A stretch of 14,295 nucleotides of DNA, from contig VBQB01000289.1 in the NCBI GenBank assembly GCA_005887855.1, forward strand, positions 1 through 14,295. The letters run 5' to 3'. This DNA comes from Verrucomicrobiota bacterium. GTDB taxonomy: Bacteria > Verrucomicrobiota > Verrucomicrobiae > Chthoniobacterales > UBA10450. Shown piece after piece: positions 1 to 7,694 of this stretch. The notes under the pieces are model-generated. The model saw nothing but the letters and a program-made list of their open reading frames with translations. It ran no database searches and had not been told where the DNA came from. Within the stretch, counting starts at the first letter, position 1. Every line of letters begins with the position of its first letter. The position numbers and the translations under genes are program-made.

Positions 1-924
1 AGCGCGCTGGGTCGCGCTATGACACGATGCGGCTTTGGCGAGGCTACGCATATGTACTCCATGCTGGGCGAATGCGGTCCGCTGTTTGCCGCAGGAAAAC
101 AGCGGGGTCTCACCGTCGTCACTGAAATTTATATTCCGCTGAGCACGGAGCGCATCCTGGCTGAGGAGCGAAGAAATTTTCCGGACTGGGAACCGGATAC
201 ACCTGACTTCGCGGCGATCCGTCGAGAGCGTGGCAGTGAAAATGCCGTGCTCACACTCACGGATTTCGCGATCTGCCCATCAGAAGCAGCGCGCGACGAT
301 TTAGTCCAAAATTTTGGATTCCCGCGGGAACGTACTGCGATTGTGCCGTACGGAGTGAACCCCGAATTACTATCCGTGCGCAACGAACCGGTGCGTGGCC
401 GGGTGCTCTTTGCCGGCACAGCGGAGCTGCGCAAGGGTATTCATTACTTCGCAATGGCAGCGGAAAAACTGGCGGCGCGAGGCCTGCATTATGAATTCCG
501 AGTTGCGGGCAACGTGCAACGGTCGGTCGCAAGTCAGAAGCATTGCAGATGCCTGACTTTTCTTGGCCGTGTTCCCCGCGTGGAAGTGGCGCGCGAATTC
601 GCTGCTGCCGATCTTTTCGTACTGCCGTCGCTGGCGGAAACCGGACCAGAGGTAAATTACGAAGCGCTGGCCTGCGGGGTACCGGTGGTCACAACACCGG
701 AAGCAAGGGCGATCGTGCGTGATGGGATTGACGGGCGGATCGTGCCCTCGCGCGATCCGGAAGCGCTGGCGGACGCGATTACCGAGATGATCGAAGATCG
801 ACAAGGGCGCAAGCGCATGTCACATGCTGCCCGCGAGCGGGCACGCGACTTCACGTGGGAGCGCTACGGCGAACGGTTGGTTGGCGCGCTCAAATCGTTC
901 GCCGCACGTCAAACTCAGCCGTAA
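1..924 (+). CDS. Glycosyltransferase family 4 (GT-B fold), 5' end cut by the window
   Basis: Retaining GT4 enzyme expected to transfer a sugar from a nucleotide-sugar donor to a lipid-linked glycan in the cytoplasm. The frame is open from base 1 to the TAA at 922-924. Counting from the ATG at 19, the C-terminal donor-binding domain begins near residue 125 (VLFAGTAELRKG, the usual 'G...rKG' strand-loop). It continues through FLGRVPR (181-187) and the ADLFVLPS strand (197-204). The EX7E signature ETGPEVNYE has its glutamates at residues 207 and 215. GT4 proteins are usually 350-420 residues and open with a glycine-rich loop, which is absent here, so the ATG at 19 is probably internal and the true start lies left of the window. 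It ends 5 bp before the next gene, consistent with one operon. The sugar specificity cannot be read from sequence. Confidence 0.88.
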   Translation, partial: SALGRAMTRCGFGEATHMYSMLGECGPLFAAGKQRGLTVVTEIYIPLSTERILAEERRNFPDWEPDTPDFAAIRRERGSENAVLTLTDFAICPSEAARDDLVQNFGFPRERTAIVPYGVNPELLSVRNEPVRGRVLFAGTAELRKGIHYFAMAAEKLAARGLHYEFRVAGNVQRSVASQKHCRCLTFLGRVPRVEVAREFAAADLFVLPSLAETGPEVNYEALACGVPVVTTPEARAIVRDGIDGRIVPSRDPEALADAITEMIEDRQGRKRMSHAARERARDFTWERYGERLVGALKSFAARQTQP

Positions 925-929
925 AGCGC

Positions 930-1841
930 ATGAAGGTTTCCATCATGATCACAACGCATAACAGGTGCGAGGAGTTGCGGCGCACTCTTATCAGGTTGTC
1001 AGAGCTTCGTCCGGTGGCGGACGAAATCCTCGTCTGCGCTGATGGCTGCACCGATGGAACAGCCGAGATGGTTCGGAGTCAGTTTCAAAATTGCGCGCTC
1101 CTGGAAAACGAGACGAGCCGCGGATCGATTTATTCGCGCGATCGATTGCTGCGCGCCGCCAGAGGCGAAATTGTCGTAAGCTTTGATGATGACAGTTACC
1201 CGATTGATGGCGATTTCCTCGCTCGAGTGAAGGACCGTTTTGCTCAGGACAGCGACGTCGCCGTCACGTCGTTTCCTGAAATCCGCGACAACAACGCAAC
1301 TGCTGACAAGGCAAAAACAGCGTCATCTCCACCGCATCTTATCTCTGCATATGCCAACTGCGCCGCCGCGATGCGCCGTGATGTCTACTTGCGCTCACAG
1401 GGATTCCCAAGGTTCTTCGGTCACATGTACGAGGAGCCCGATTACGCGCTTCAATGTTATGCATTAGGGTACCATGTCTGTTTCGAGCCGGCTCTCCCGA
1501 TCCGGCATCACATTTCGTCTGCGCAACGCGAGCCGATGCGTCGCCATCATCTCAATGCACGCAACGAGCTCTGGAGCGTCCTGATGCGATGTCCGTTTCC
1601 ATATCTGGTTCCCGTCGCGCTCTTTCGTATTTGGCGCCAGTTTCGATACGCGTGGAACGAAGGTGTGGCGTGGGCGATTCGCGAACCAGTTTGGTGGTGG
1701 TCGGCTTTGCGCGGCGTTCCGAATTGCGTCCGAAATCGCTCTCCGATTAAATGGCGGATCTATTACGCCTGGATGAAACTTGCGCAGCAGTCGGTTACAT
1801 CAGCGTCGCGTCTGTTCGATAAAGCGCCAGCCGCCGCATGA
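930..1841 (+). CDS. Glycosyltransferase family 2 (GT-A fold)
   Basis: Inverting GT2 enzyme of 303 residues, likely adding one sugar to the growing repeat unit on the cytoplasmic side. The start ATG at 930 is chosen because MKVSIMITTHNR is the canonical first strand of GT2 enzymes. The same frame is open further upstream to 855, but that would overlap the previous gene and add an unrelated leader. Visible motifs are THNR (residues 9-12), the nucleotide-binding CADGCTDGT (37-45, equivalent of D-S-S-D-G-T), the metal-binding triplet DDD at 86-88 in VSFDDDSYP, and an acidic EEPDY at 168-172, where the catalytic base usually lies. The tail (residues 220-290) is Trp/Arg rich, perhaps membrane-associating. 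No clear Shine-Dalgarno site precedes it. Its stop overlaps the next start by 4 bp (ATGA), which implies translational coupling. Confidence 0.9.
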   Translation: MKVSIMITTHNRCEELRRTLIRLSELRPVADEILVCADGCTDGTAEMVRSQFQNCALLENETSRGSIYSRDRLLRAARGEIVVSFDDDSYPIDGDFLARVKDRFAQDSDVAVTSFPEIRDNNATADKAKTASSPPHLISAYANCAAAMRRDVYLRSQGFPRFFGHMYEEPDYALQCYALGYHVCFEPALPIRHHISSAQREPMRRHHLNARNELWSVLMRCPFPYLVPVALFRIWRQFRYAWNEGVAWAIREPVWWWSALRGVPNCVRNRSPIKWRIYYAWMKLAQQSVTSASRLFDKAPAAA

Positions 1842-2803
1842 AATATCACGCGCTTCTGCCGGTTCGCGACGAAGCCGACATTATTGGTCAATGTCTCGAT
1901 CACGTGCTGCAATGGGCGGATGCGATTTACGTTTTCGATACGGGCAGTGTCGATAATACATGGGAAATCGTGCAGGACTTTGCTTTCCGCGACAAACGGA
2001 TTGTGCCGATTCGCAAAGAGCCAGTTTATTTTTCGGAGACACGCCTTCGTAGTTACATGTTTCACGTCGCGAGACAGAACATGCATAACGGCGATTGGTT
2101 TTTGCGTGTCGATGCGGATGAGTTTCATCACATCGCGCCTCCGGAATTCGTCAAAAATTGCATGCGCAGACACGAGACGGCCGCATATCACCAATATTAC
2201 GAGTTCCGTTTGCTTCCGTCGGAAGTGGACACATGGAATGCTGGCGAGGAAACTTTAAGAGATCGACAGCATCCGATTGAAGATCGTCGCCGGCATTACA
2301 CCGTGAGTGAATACAGCGAACCCCGGCTGTGCCGTTATCGTGAAAGGATGCAATGGCCGCTTACGGTTTCGTTTCCATTTAATGCCGGTTATGTTGCGCG
2401 CGAGCGTTTGCCGATCCGGCATTATCCGTATCGCGATCCGGTCCAGCTTGAACGTCGTTGCCGGCTGCGCGCGATCATGATGGCCGATGAAGAAAACCGC
2501 GCAAACTGGTCACGACGAGAATTGCATCATTGGGCCGAACACGAATGGAAGAGATTCATCACTCCGGACGATCTGCCCGATCTAAAATATTGGAAACCGG
2601 GAACGGACCTGCCGCGCGTTCGTCAGACAAATCATCTCAAACCGTCACCCATCCGCGCTGTGCAACGATTGGTGCACGCGTTATGTCTGCCGGTGTTAGA
2701 CCGGTTACGTCCCAAATTTCCTACAGAGAGCAGACCGCAGCCGATTCCGTATGAGACCGTCAAACTGCTCGAAGAAAAGCTGCGCGTAACTTCTGGCGCG
2801 TAA
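1838..2803 (+). CDS. Glycosyltransferase family 2-like protein (Glyco_tranf_2_4 type)
   Basis: A 321-residue protein related to the GT2 clade that opens with 'PVRDEADII...CLDHVL' (residues 8-26). It has a nucleotide-binding VFDTGSVDNTWEI (32-44) and a metal-binding V-D-A-D-E at 91-95 preceded by WFLR. The RHYPYRD segment (194-200) resembles the His-containing C-terminal part of this clade, and the remainder is basic and rich in Arg/His. The ATG at 1838 overlaps the upstream TGA by 4 bp. Presumably it adds a sugar in the same pathway as its neighbours; donor and acceptor are unknown. The stop (TAA, 2801-2803) is immediately followed, in the same frame, by the decayed GT pseudogene. Confidence 0.85.
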   Translation: MKYHALLPVRDEADIIGQCLDHVLQWADAIYVFDTGSVDNTWEIVQDFAFRDKRIVPIRKEPVYFSETRLRSYMFHVARQNMHNGDWFLRVDADEFHHIAPPEFVKNCMRRHETAAYHQYYEFRLLPSEVDTWNAGEETLRDRQHPIEDRRRHYTVSEYSEPRLCRYRERMQWPLTVSFPFNAGYVARERLPIRHYPYRDPVQLERRCRLRAIMMADEENRANWSRRELHHWAEHEWKRFITPDDLPDLKYWKPGTDLPRVRQTNHLKPSPIRAVQRLVHALCLPVLDRLRPKFPTESRPQPIPYETVKLLEEKLRVTSGA

Positions 2804-3593
2804 AAGCTGGAGGTCCACAACCTTGTTTGCCACCGAGACGTCTCCATGGCGGTTATTTGTCTCAATAGTCTTCTGGCCACGAGCCAGGAAAAACTGCAGC
2901 TGGTCATCCACGATGACGGTTCACTTACCGATGAGGACCAAGCACTGATTCGGGGCGAGTTGCCCAAGGCATTGGTTGTTTCTCGGGACCAAGCAGATGG
3001 CGAGTTGGCTAGACCATTAGAGGCGTTTCCAACGTTAAAACAAGCGCGGCCGAAGCTGCCGCATCTGCTCAAGATTTTAGCTGTGCCTATGCTTTGCCGC
3101 ACCGAAGAGCAGCATTGGGTGCCGCTTTCTTTTCGACAGCCGGACTTGTCACGGATTTGGACTGCGAGATTTTTGGCCTTCGGGTCCTGTTTGGCCCACA
3201 GCGCGTCTGAACTCCGGGCTGTTCTGCGTGAGACACGAGGCGATCGACTTCGAATGGATCGAGGCTGTTTGCAGGCGAGTTGGTCTGCTGCAAATGCTTC
3301 AGCATCGTTCTTGGTTTGAGCAAGGATTATGGGCGGCAATCGTGGGACATATCGGTTGCGAAATGATCGACCATTCTCAGATCGCCACAGCAGAGATAGC
3401 GAGCGAAATTCCCCAGGACCCAATTGCGTTGCACTTCATTACGCCCGTTCGTGAATTACTGAAAGACTATGCGCCGCGAGCGCAACTCTCTCGTTCAGCG
3501 GAACAGATTCGAGCTGTGCCGGCTGCAACCTACACAATCTTGCATGCTGCTTGTGCTGCGACATTGTTCCGCCTTCGGCGATTATTGCAATGA
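2804..3593 (+). pseudogene. Decayed glycosyltransferase (HDDGSLT...NSG...EQ family), multiple frameshifts
   Basis: Pieces of one GT-A-like protein are spread over three frames. Frame A (from 2804) reads EVHNLVCHRDVSMA, then LVIHDDGSLTDED, and remains coding-like to about 3096 (LPHLLKILAVPML). Frame B (about 3112-3177) carries a DxD-like T-D-L-D-C-E-I-F with its first Asp at 3154. Frame C (about 3200-3593) reads LNSGLFCVRHEAIDFEWIE with NSG at 3210-3218, then WFEQGLWAAI and LHFITPVRELL. That motif order matches a bacterial GT family I know from cyanobacteria and similar genomes (HDDGS, DSDVLFF, NSG, EQTL, HY..R). The spacing from DxD to NSG is only about 17 residues, much shorter than in the family, so bases were lost as well as shifted. 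There is no ATG/GTG start in frame before the conserved N-terminus. The final TGA (3591-3593) still overlaps the next start, so the ancestor was an operon member. Confidence 0.8.
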
Positions 3594-4408
3594 TCTTTAG
3601 CGCATTTGCGAGCGTTGCGCGAAAGCTTATTCCTCCACGGTTCAGGCCTATCGGTTATCTTGAAAATCTCGTTCGCGCACGGACAGACGGACGGATTTGG
3701 TCCGGGCCATTCTCTGGGATGCGCTGGACATTGGAGGGACGCGCTCGGTCGCAACCGAGGACGACACAGAACTCGCCCCTCTACAACGCTCGCATCCATA
3801 TCCCAAAGTTGCTTGGCATTTACGAGCGTGAGTTGAATCCGTACATCGAACAGGCGTGCGCGTTGGATTTTCCGCTGATTGTCGATATCGGCGCCGCCGA
3901 AGGCTATTACGCTGTGGGTATGGCGTTTCGCAATCCACAGGCGGGCGTGATTGCCTTTGAAATGCAGGCAACCGAGCGTTCCGCGCTGGCGGAAGCGGCA
4001 AGGTTAAACGCGGTCACGGATCGCCTGGAGATTCGCGGCAAGTGTGAGCCAGAGGACCTCGAGCGCGTCCTGGTGGATACACCGCGGCCATTCGTTATTT
4101 GCGATGCTGAAGGTTACGAAGCAATGCTGATCGATCCTGGTGCTGTGCCATCGCTCCGACGTGCATCGATTCTCGTGGAGTTGCACGAGTTCGTTGAGAA
4201 AGGAATCAGCGAAAAGATCCGCGAACGGTTTGTGACAACTCACAAGATTACTCATATCTGGCAGCAAGAGCGGACGCTCGCGGACTTTCCTTTCAAAGAT
4301 TTCTACATGCAGTTGCTGCCGAAATCGTATCTTCGCTGGGCGGTCAGCGAGTCGCGTCCCGAGCGGATGTCATGGTTTTGGATGGAACCGATACATGCGA
4401 CCGCTTAG
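3590..4408 (+). CDS. FkbM-like SAM-dependent methyltransferase
   Basis: A 272-residue class I methyltransferase, probably O-methylating a sugar of the polysaccharide. SAM-binding motif I is VDIGAAEGYYAVG at residues 98-110. The acidic end of strand 2 is E124 in IAFEMQ. A CDAEGYE block (171-177) corresponds to the 'D-xEG-E' region typical of FkbM-type enzymes. The ILVELHEF strand (194-201) completes the fold. The ATG at 3590 overlaps the pseudogene stop (ATGA). The frame is open to 3551, but the extra 13 residues have no family support. The 3' end overlaps the following GT4 by 14 bp. A generic class I methyltransferase acting on another acceptor is possible. Confidence 0.75.
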   Translation: MIFSAFASVARKLIPPRFRPIGYLENLVRARTDGRIWSGPFSGMRWTLEGRARSQPRTTQNSPLYNARIHIPKLLGIYERELNPYIEQACALDFPLIVDIGAAEGYYAVGMAFRNPQAGVIAFEMQATERSALAEAARLNAVTDRLEIRGKCEPEDLERVLVDTPRPFVICDAEGYEAMLIDPGAVPSLRRASILVELHEFVEKGISEKIRERFVTTHKITHIWQQERTLADFPFKDFYMQLLPKSYLRWAVSESRPERMSWFWMEPIHATA

Positions 4409-5567
4409 GATTTTCTTTTCATGTAGCGGAGTGGGGATTATCGACCGCGGGATTGAAATATTTTTCAGGGAAGCAGTTGATGGATTGCGCGGCACCGAAG
4501 ATCTGGACATCACGTTTTATAAAGGCGCCGGTGAAGAGAAACCGGACGAGCACGTGCTCTGGAATGTTCCGCGCACGGACAGGATGGCGCGATTGCTTGG
4601 CGCGTGCATTCGCCGGAGCAGTTATGTAGCGGAGCAACTTTCTACTTTTCCATCGATGGTGCGCGCCATTCGCAGACATCGGCCCGAGATTATTTTTTAC
4701 AGCGATTCAAACCTGGGATTTCAGCTTTTTCGCTGGCGAAAACAAATTGGTGTGCCATTCCGGCTTTTGTTTTCCAATGGCGGACCGTGTCATCCGCCGT
4801 TTGATCGCACCGATTACGTCCATCAAGTCGCACCATTCCATATTAAGGAAGCACTCGACGCAGGAGAACCGGCGGATCGGCATCGGATGGTTCCGTATGG
4901 AATCAATGTTCCGGACGGACCTCCCGATCGAGGCGAAAACATTCGGCGCGAGCTGCGTCGGAAACTCGGTTTACCTGAAGATCGTCCCATTATTCTCAGC
5001 GTTGGATGGATCTCGACGAAACAGAAACGGATGGATTACGTGGTCCGCGAGGTCGCGCGACTGATTTCAGAAGTCAGGGATCGGGAGTCAGGAGTTAGGG
5101 ATCAAGCAGTTCCTTATGTCGTTATGCTCGGGGCGATAGATGAGGAAAGCGCGTCGATTATCGCGTTCGCCTGCGAGAAGCTTGGTGAGGAGAATTTCGC
5201 CGCGCGTTTGGTTCCGCACGAGCAAGTCGCCGATTATTATCGCGCCGCCGATCTGTTCGTTCTGGCTTCGTTACAGGAAGGCTTTGGTCGCGTTTTCCTT
5301 GAAGCGCTCATTTACGGCTTGCCCGTGATCGCGCACGATCATCCGGTGATGCGGTTCGTCTTGGGGAGCGAAGGCACATTCGGGGATTTATCAAAGCCGG
5401 GCGTGCTTGCCGCGCTGATACGCGAGAAGTTGGGCAGAGAAGATTCGGAGGCTGACGCGATCCGCCGCAGAGAAATGGTGCGAGCGCGATTTAGTTGGGT
5501 CGTGCTCGCGCCGCAATATCGGGAGATGTTCCTTGATTGTTTTCAGAAAGTCACCTCTGACTTTTGA
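4395..5567 (+). CDS. Glycosyltransferase family 4 with a heptamer-array insertion
   Basis: A 390-residue GT4. The N-domain begins LRIFFSCSGVGIIDRGIEIFF, with the glycine-rich acceptor loop around residues 12-19. The interdomain VPYGINVP is at 166-173, and the C-domain starts with PIILSVGWISTKQKR (198-211). EX7E is EGFGRVFLE with E295 and E303, followed by GLPVIAHDHP. Residues 224-237 (S-E-V-R-D-R-E-S-G-V-R-D-Q-A) come from a 7-bp-period array inserted between the first C-domain helix and the next strand (YVVMLGA). The last residues (KVTSDF) and the stop codon come from a second such array, so the original C-terminus may have differed by a few residues. It starts inside the methyltransferase 3' end, so the two are coupled. 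Confidence 0.9.
   Translation: MRPLRIFFSCSGVGIIDRGIEIFFREAVDGLRGTEDLDITFYKGAGEEKPDEHVLWNVPRTDRMARLLGACIRRSSYVAEQLSTFPSMVRAIRRHRPEIIFYSDSNLGFQLFRWRKQIGVPFRLLFSNGGPCHPPFDRTDYVHQVAPFHIKEALDAGEPADRHRMVPYGINVPDGPPDRGENIRRELRRKLGLPEDRPIILSVGWISTKQKRMDYVVREVARLISEVRDRESGVRDQAVPYVVMLGAIDEESASIIAFACEKLGEENFAARLVPHEQVADYYRAADLFVLASLQEGFGRVFLEALIYGLPVIAHDHPVMRFVLGSEGTFGDLSKPGVLAALIREKLGREDSEADAIRRREMVRARFSWVVLAPQYREMFLDCFQKVTSDF
5066..5107 (+). repeat. In-gene degenerate heptamer array (consensus about RTCRGRA)
   Basis: Six consecutive 7-bp units in perfect phase: ttcagaa, gtcaggg, atcggga, gtcagga, gttaggg, atcaagc. The 42 bp add exactly 14 codons, so the GT4 frame is kept. The unit type is shared with the array at 9446-9480. 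Confidence 0.8.
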
Positions 5568-6309
5568 CCTGATCCCAGATGTTTCAGGACGCTCGTACAC
5601 TTGCGGGCTGTTGAATTTATCCGGCGTGCTTTGGCCGAAACCGAAGGGCTACCGTTCTAGAGGGATCGAAGCCCTCCGCGAAATGCGCTTGCTCGCGCGG
5701 CAAAAGCATTTGGCGAGATCGCTCGCGCTCGCGCCTCGTGCTTGCGTAAACTGTGGTGATATTTTGGCATACGCCTGGCGGCGTTTCCGCGCACCGAAGC
5801 GGGCTTCCTTGAGCTTTTGGTCGATACTGCCGAACACCGAAAAAACATTCGGGAGCATGGAACCGGAATTCTATCTTGAGCAACCGCCTGATCCTTCGAA
5901 TCGCGTTTCTCTCTCGACCGAATTGGATAGCGTCGGATGTCGAAGAACTTTGGTAACCTGGAGGTGGGGGCAGCAAAGCCGAGACAGCGCACACCGCGCC
6001 GGCATACTACTGAATAAATCATTTGAGCGCGCTCGTCTTGGGCGTCTAGTGCCGCTCCGGCATCCACGCGTGCACACGACGGGGCACCATCATCTTGGGA
6101 CGACTCGAATGCACAACAGTCCAGCCGTCGGCGTGGTGGATCCGAATTGCCGCGTCCATGAGACCAATAATCTTTTCATTGCTGGCAGTTCGGTATTCTG
6201 CACGGGAGACTATGCCAATCCGACCCTCACCATCATTGCTCTGGCTATTCGGCTGGCCGAACACCTGAAAAAAGAGCTTCAGCCGTTGATGGTAAGACAG
6301 CGAGATTAG
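5533..6309 (+). pseudogene. C-terminal remnant of a GMC-family oxidoreductase (FAD domain missing)
   Basis: The open frame (TTG at 5533, stop TAG 6307-6309) encodes the substrate-binding and C-terminal part of a GMC flavoprotein. It shows E-Q-P-P-D-P-S-N-R-V-S-L (residues 116-127), then GHHHLGTTRM (184-193) holding the catalytic His. This is followed by VVDPNCRVHETNNLFIAGSSVF (about 201-222) and GDYANPTLTIIALAIRLA (225-242) with the conserved Asn229. The family is normally about 500-570 residues and begins with a GxGxxG dinucleotide-binding fold; none of that is present in any frame upstream, where the complete GT4 gene sits instead. Homology begins only after the heptamer array at 5546-5573, so the 5' half was probably deleted there. 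No convincing start codon exists: the TTG lies within the GT4 gene, and the first in-frame ATG is at 5683. A short expressed protein cannot be excluded, but it could not bind FAD normally. Confidence 0.75.
5546..5573 (+). repeat. Heptamer array at the GT4 3' end / GMC truncation point
   Basis: Four 7-bp units in phase: gaaagtc, acctctg, acttttg, acctgat. It supplies the last codons and the TGA of the GT4 gene and lies just where the GMC oxidoreductase sequence starts without its N-terminal domain. Confidence 0.65.
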
Positions 6310-6392
6310 GATCGGAGATGGAAGATAGAAGATTGGAGATCGAAGAGGATTGGCTCCCGTCTTCAAGCTGCTATCTTCTAGCTCCCGTTCGC
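6309..6392 (+). repeat. Intergenic 12-unit heptamer array with purine and pyrimidine arms
   Basis: Twelve units in one unbroken 7-bp phase: ggatcgg, agatgga, agataga, agattgg, agatcga, agaggat, tggctcc, cgtcttc, aagctgc, tatcttc, tagctcc, cgttcgc. The left half is purine-rich and the right half pyrimidine-rich. The segments 6314-6328 and 6371-6385 are inverted copies matching at 12 of 15 positions, so the transcript could fold as a long hairpin. It fills nearly all of the gap before the polymerase gene; no T-run follows, so it is not a standard terminator. Confidence 0.75.
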
Positions 6393-6398
6393 TAACGC

Positions 6399-7694
6399 AT
6401 GCCCAACTTCTTTATTCCATTCGCACTGACATGCATTGTGTTGCTGGCGGCAGTGGTGGTGCGCCCACGCCTCATTTACGAATATCCGTATTTCATGGCG
6501 GCGACGTTTACGGCGTTCATTCTCCCGCAAGCTTACGCGCTTTACCGGGATCAATGGGGGGGCATTTATCTCCGGATGACGCTGCTAATGTGTTTCCTGT
6601 GCGTTGCGTGTTGCTGGCTGGGTTATCAACGCCGTCCTCATCCCGCGCTTCTTTCCAAACTTAATATTCCCATTGATCTGGCGCGTTTTCTGCAAGGCGG
6701 CATTGTCCTCGTGCTCATCGGCCTCTTTTTCACCTACAAATCCGGAACGGCGCCGGAGGAAGAATTGTCGAGCAGAATGACCGGGATCTCGACGGTTTAT
6801 CTTTTCTTCGGTGGTCTCGTTTATCCCGGCTTCGCAATCTGTTTTTACTGCGCGCTCAAACGAGGATGGATTATTGCGTGGCTTGCCGCATTCGGCGCCG
6901 CCGTGATCCCCATCCAAGCGGCCCTGTTCTACGGACGGCGCGAGCCGACCGTCCTCTTTCTTATGTCCGTGGGACTCGGAGTGTTTTTTATCAAGGGAAA
7001 ATCTGCGCCGCGCTGGGCAATTATCGCGGCCGTCATGGCAGCAATGCTCTTTATCCCGTCGACCTCCGAATACCGGCAACTGGCCAATGAACATCCCTTC
7101 GACGCGTTTAGAGAGATCAACTTCATGGAACAATTCCGAGGTGCTCTTGACCCTGATGCAATCAGTGAATTGAAAAATGCGACGGCGCTGATAGCGGCGA
7201 CGCAAGAGACAGGAGATTACGAATTTGGTGTGGGCTATTGGAACCAGATTGTTTTCCGTTTCGTTCCAGCGCAATTCCTGGGCAGGGATTTCAAGGATTC
7301 GCTCATGATCGGGGGAGAGCAACGCGACATGAGCGACTTCGTTTACGACGTGCTCGGATTTCAGTTGCCGGTAGGGCTAACTGTTACGGGCATGGGCGAT
7401 GCGTTTAACGAATTCGGTTATCTTGGCTGCCTGTTTTTCGCTGCAGTGGGATACTTATTTAAGACCCTTTGGGCCGCAGCGAACCGCCCAAACGGGATCG
7501 TCGCGCAAATCCTCTATATTCAAATCACGACATCAGCTATGCGGGCTGCCACGCATCAAACAATAGATTTCCTGCCCGCGTTTATTTATGGCCTGACCTT
7601 TATTGGTGCAATCGGATTCTACGCGAGAGAGCGTGGTGTTTTTGCCGCTCCGCTTTCGTCGCCCCCCGTGCCCGCTCAGCTCCTCTCGAAGTGA
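6399..7694 (+). CDS. Wzy-like polysaccharide polymerase, multi-pass membrane protein
   Basis: A 431-residue integral membrane protein with about ten to eleven hydrophobic segments (near residues 4-22, 30-47, 58-76, 98-113, 131-151, 156-175, 183-198, 206-219, 342-360, 366-380, 391-409). One large soluble loop (about 220-340) holds WNQIVFRFVPAQFLG. An arginine-containing Y-G-R-R-E-P at 178-183 precedes TM7. This topology, the basic residues next to the membrane and the position among GTs point to a Wzy-type polymerase that links undecaprenyl-PP repeat units on the periplasmic side. Wzy proteins are poorly conserved in sequence, so this rests on topology and context; a flippase is less likely because of the large loop. 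The ATG at 6399 has no evident Shine-Dalgarno site. The 3' end overlaps the next GT4 by 4 bp (GTGA). Confidence 0.7.
   Translation: MPNFFIPFALTCIVLLAAVVVRPRLIYEYPYFMAATFTAFILPQAYALYRDQWGGIYLRMTLLMCFLCVACCWLGYQRRPHPALLSKLNIPIDLARFLQGGIVLVLIGLFFTYKSGTAPEEELSSRMTGISTVYLFFGGLVYPGFAICFYCALKRGWIIAWLAAFGAAVIPIQAALFYGRREPTVLFLMSVGLGVFFIKGKSAPRWAIIAAVMAAMLFIPSTSEYRQLANEHPFDAFREINFMEQFRGALDPDAISELKNATALIAATQETGDYEFGVGYWNQIVFRFVPAQFLGRDFKDSLMIGGEQRDMSDFVYDVLGFQLPVGLTVTGMGDAFNEFGYLGCLFFAAVGYLFKTLWAAANRPNGIVAQILYIQITTSAMRAATHQTIDFLPAFIYGLTFIGAIGFYARERGVFAAPLSSPPVPAQLLSK

Noticed and set aside
523..560. Possible weak heptamer array in the first GT4 (residues about 168-178)
   Set aside because: The units do not resemble each other and the loop has normal length for the family.
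1293..1330. Possible heptamer array in the GT2 at 930 (NNATADKAKT region)
   Set aside because: No consistent unit over more than two steps; ordinary polar linker.
2632..3423. A 263-codon open frame on the minus strand
   Set aside because: It spans the end of a GT2 gene and the GT pseudogene, whose + strand motifs (HDDGSLT) are recognisable; the antisense protein is low-complexity Ser/Arg-rich with no motif.
6585..7322. A 245-codon minus-strand open frame
   Set aside because: It is antisense to the polymerase; the translation is charged and without domain features, while the + strand gives a well-formed membrane protein.
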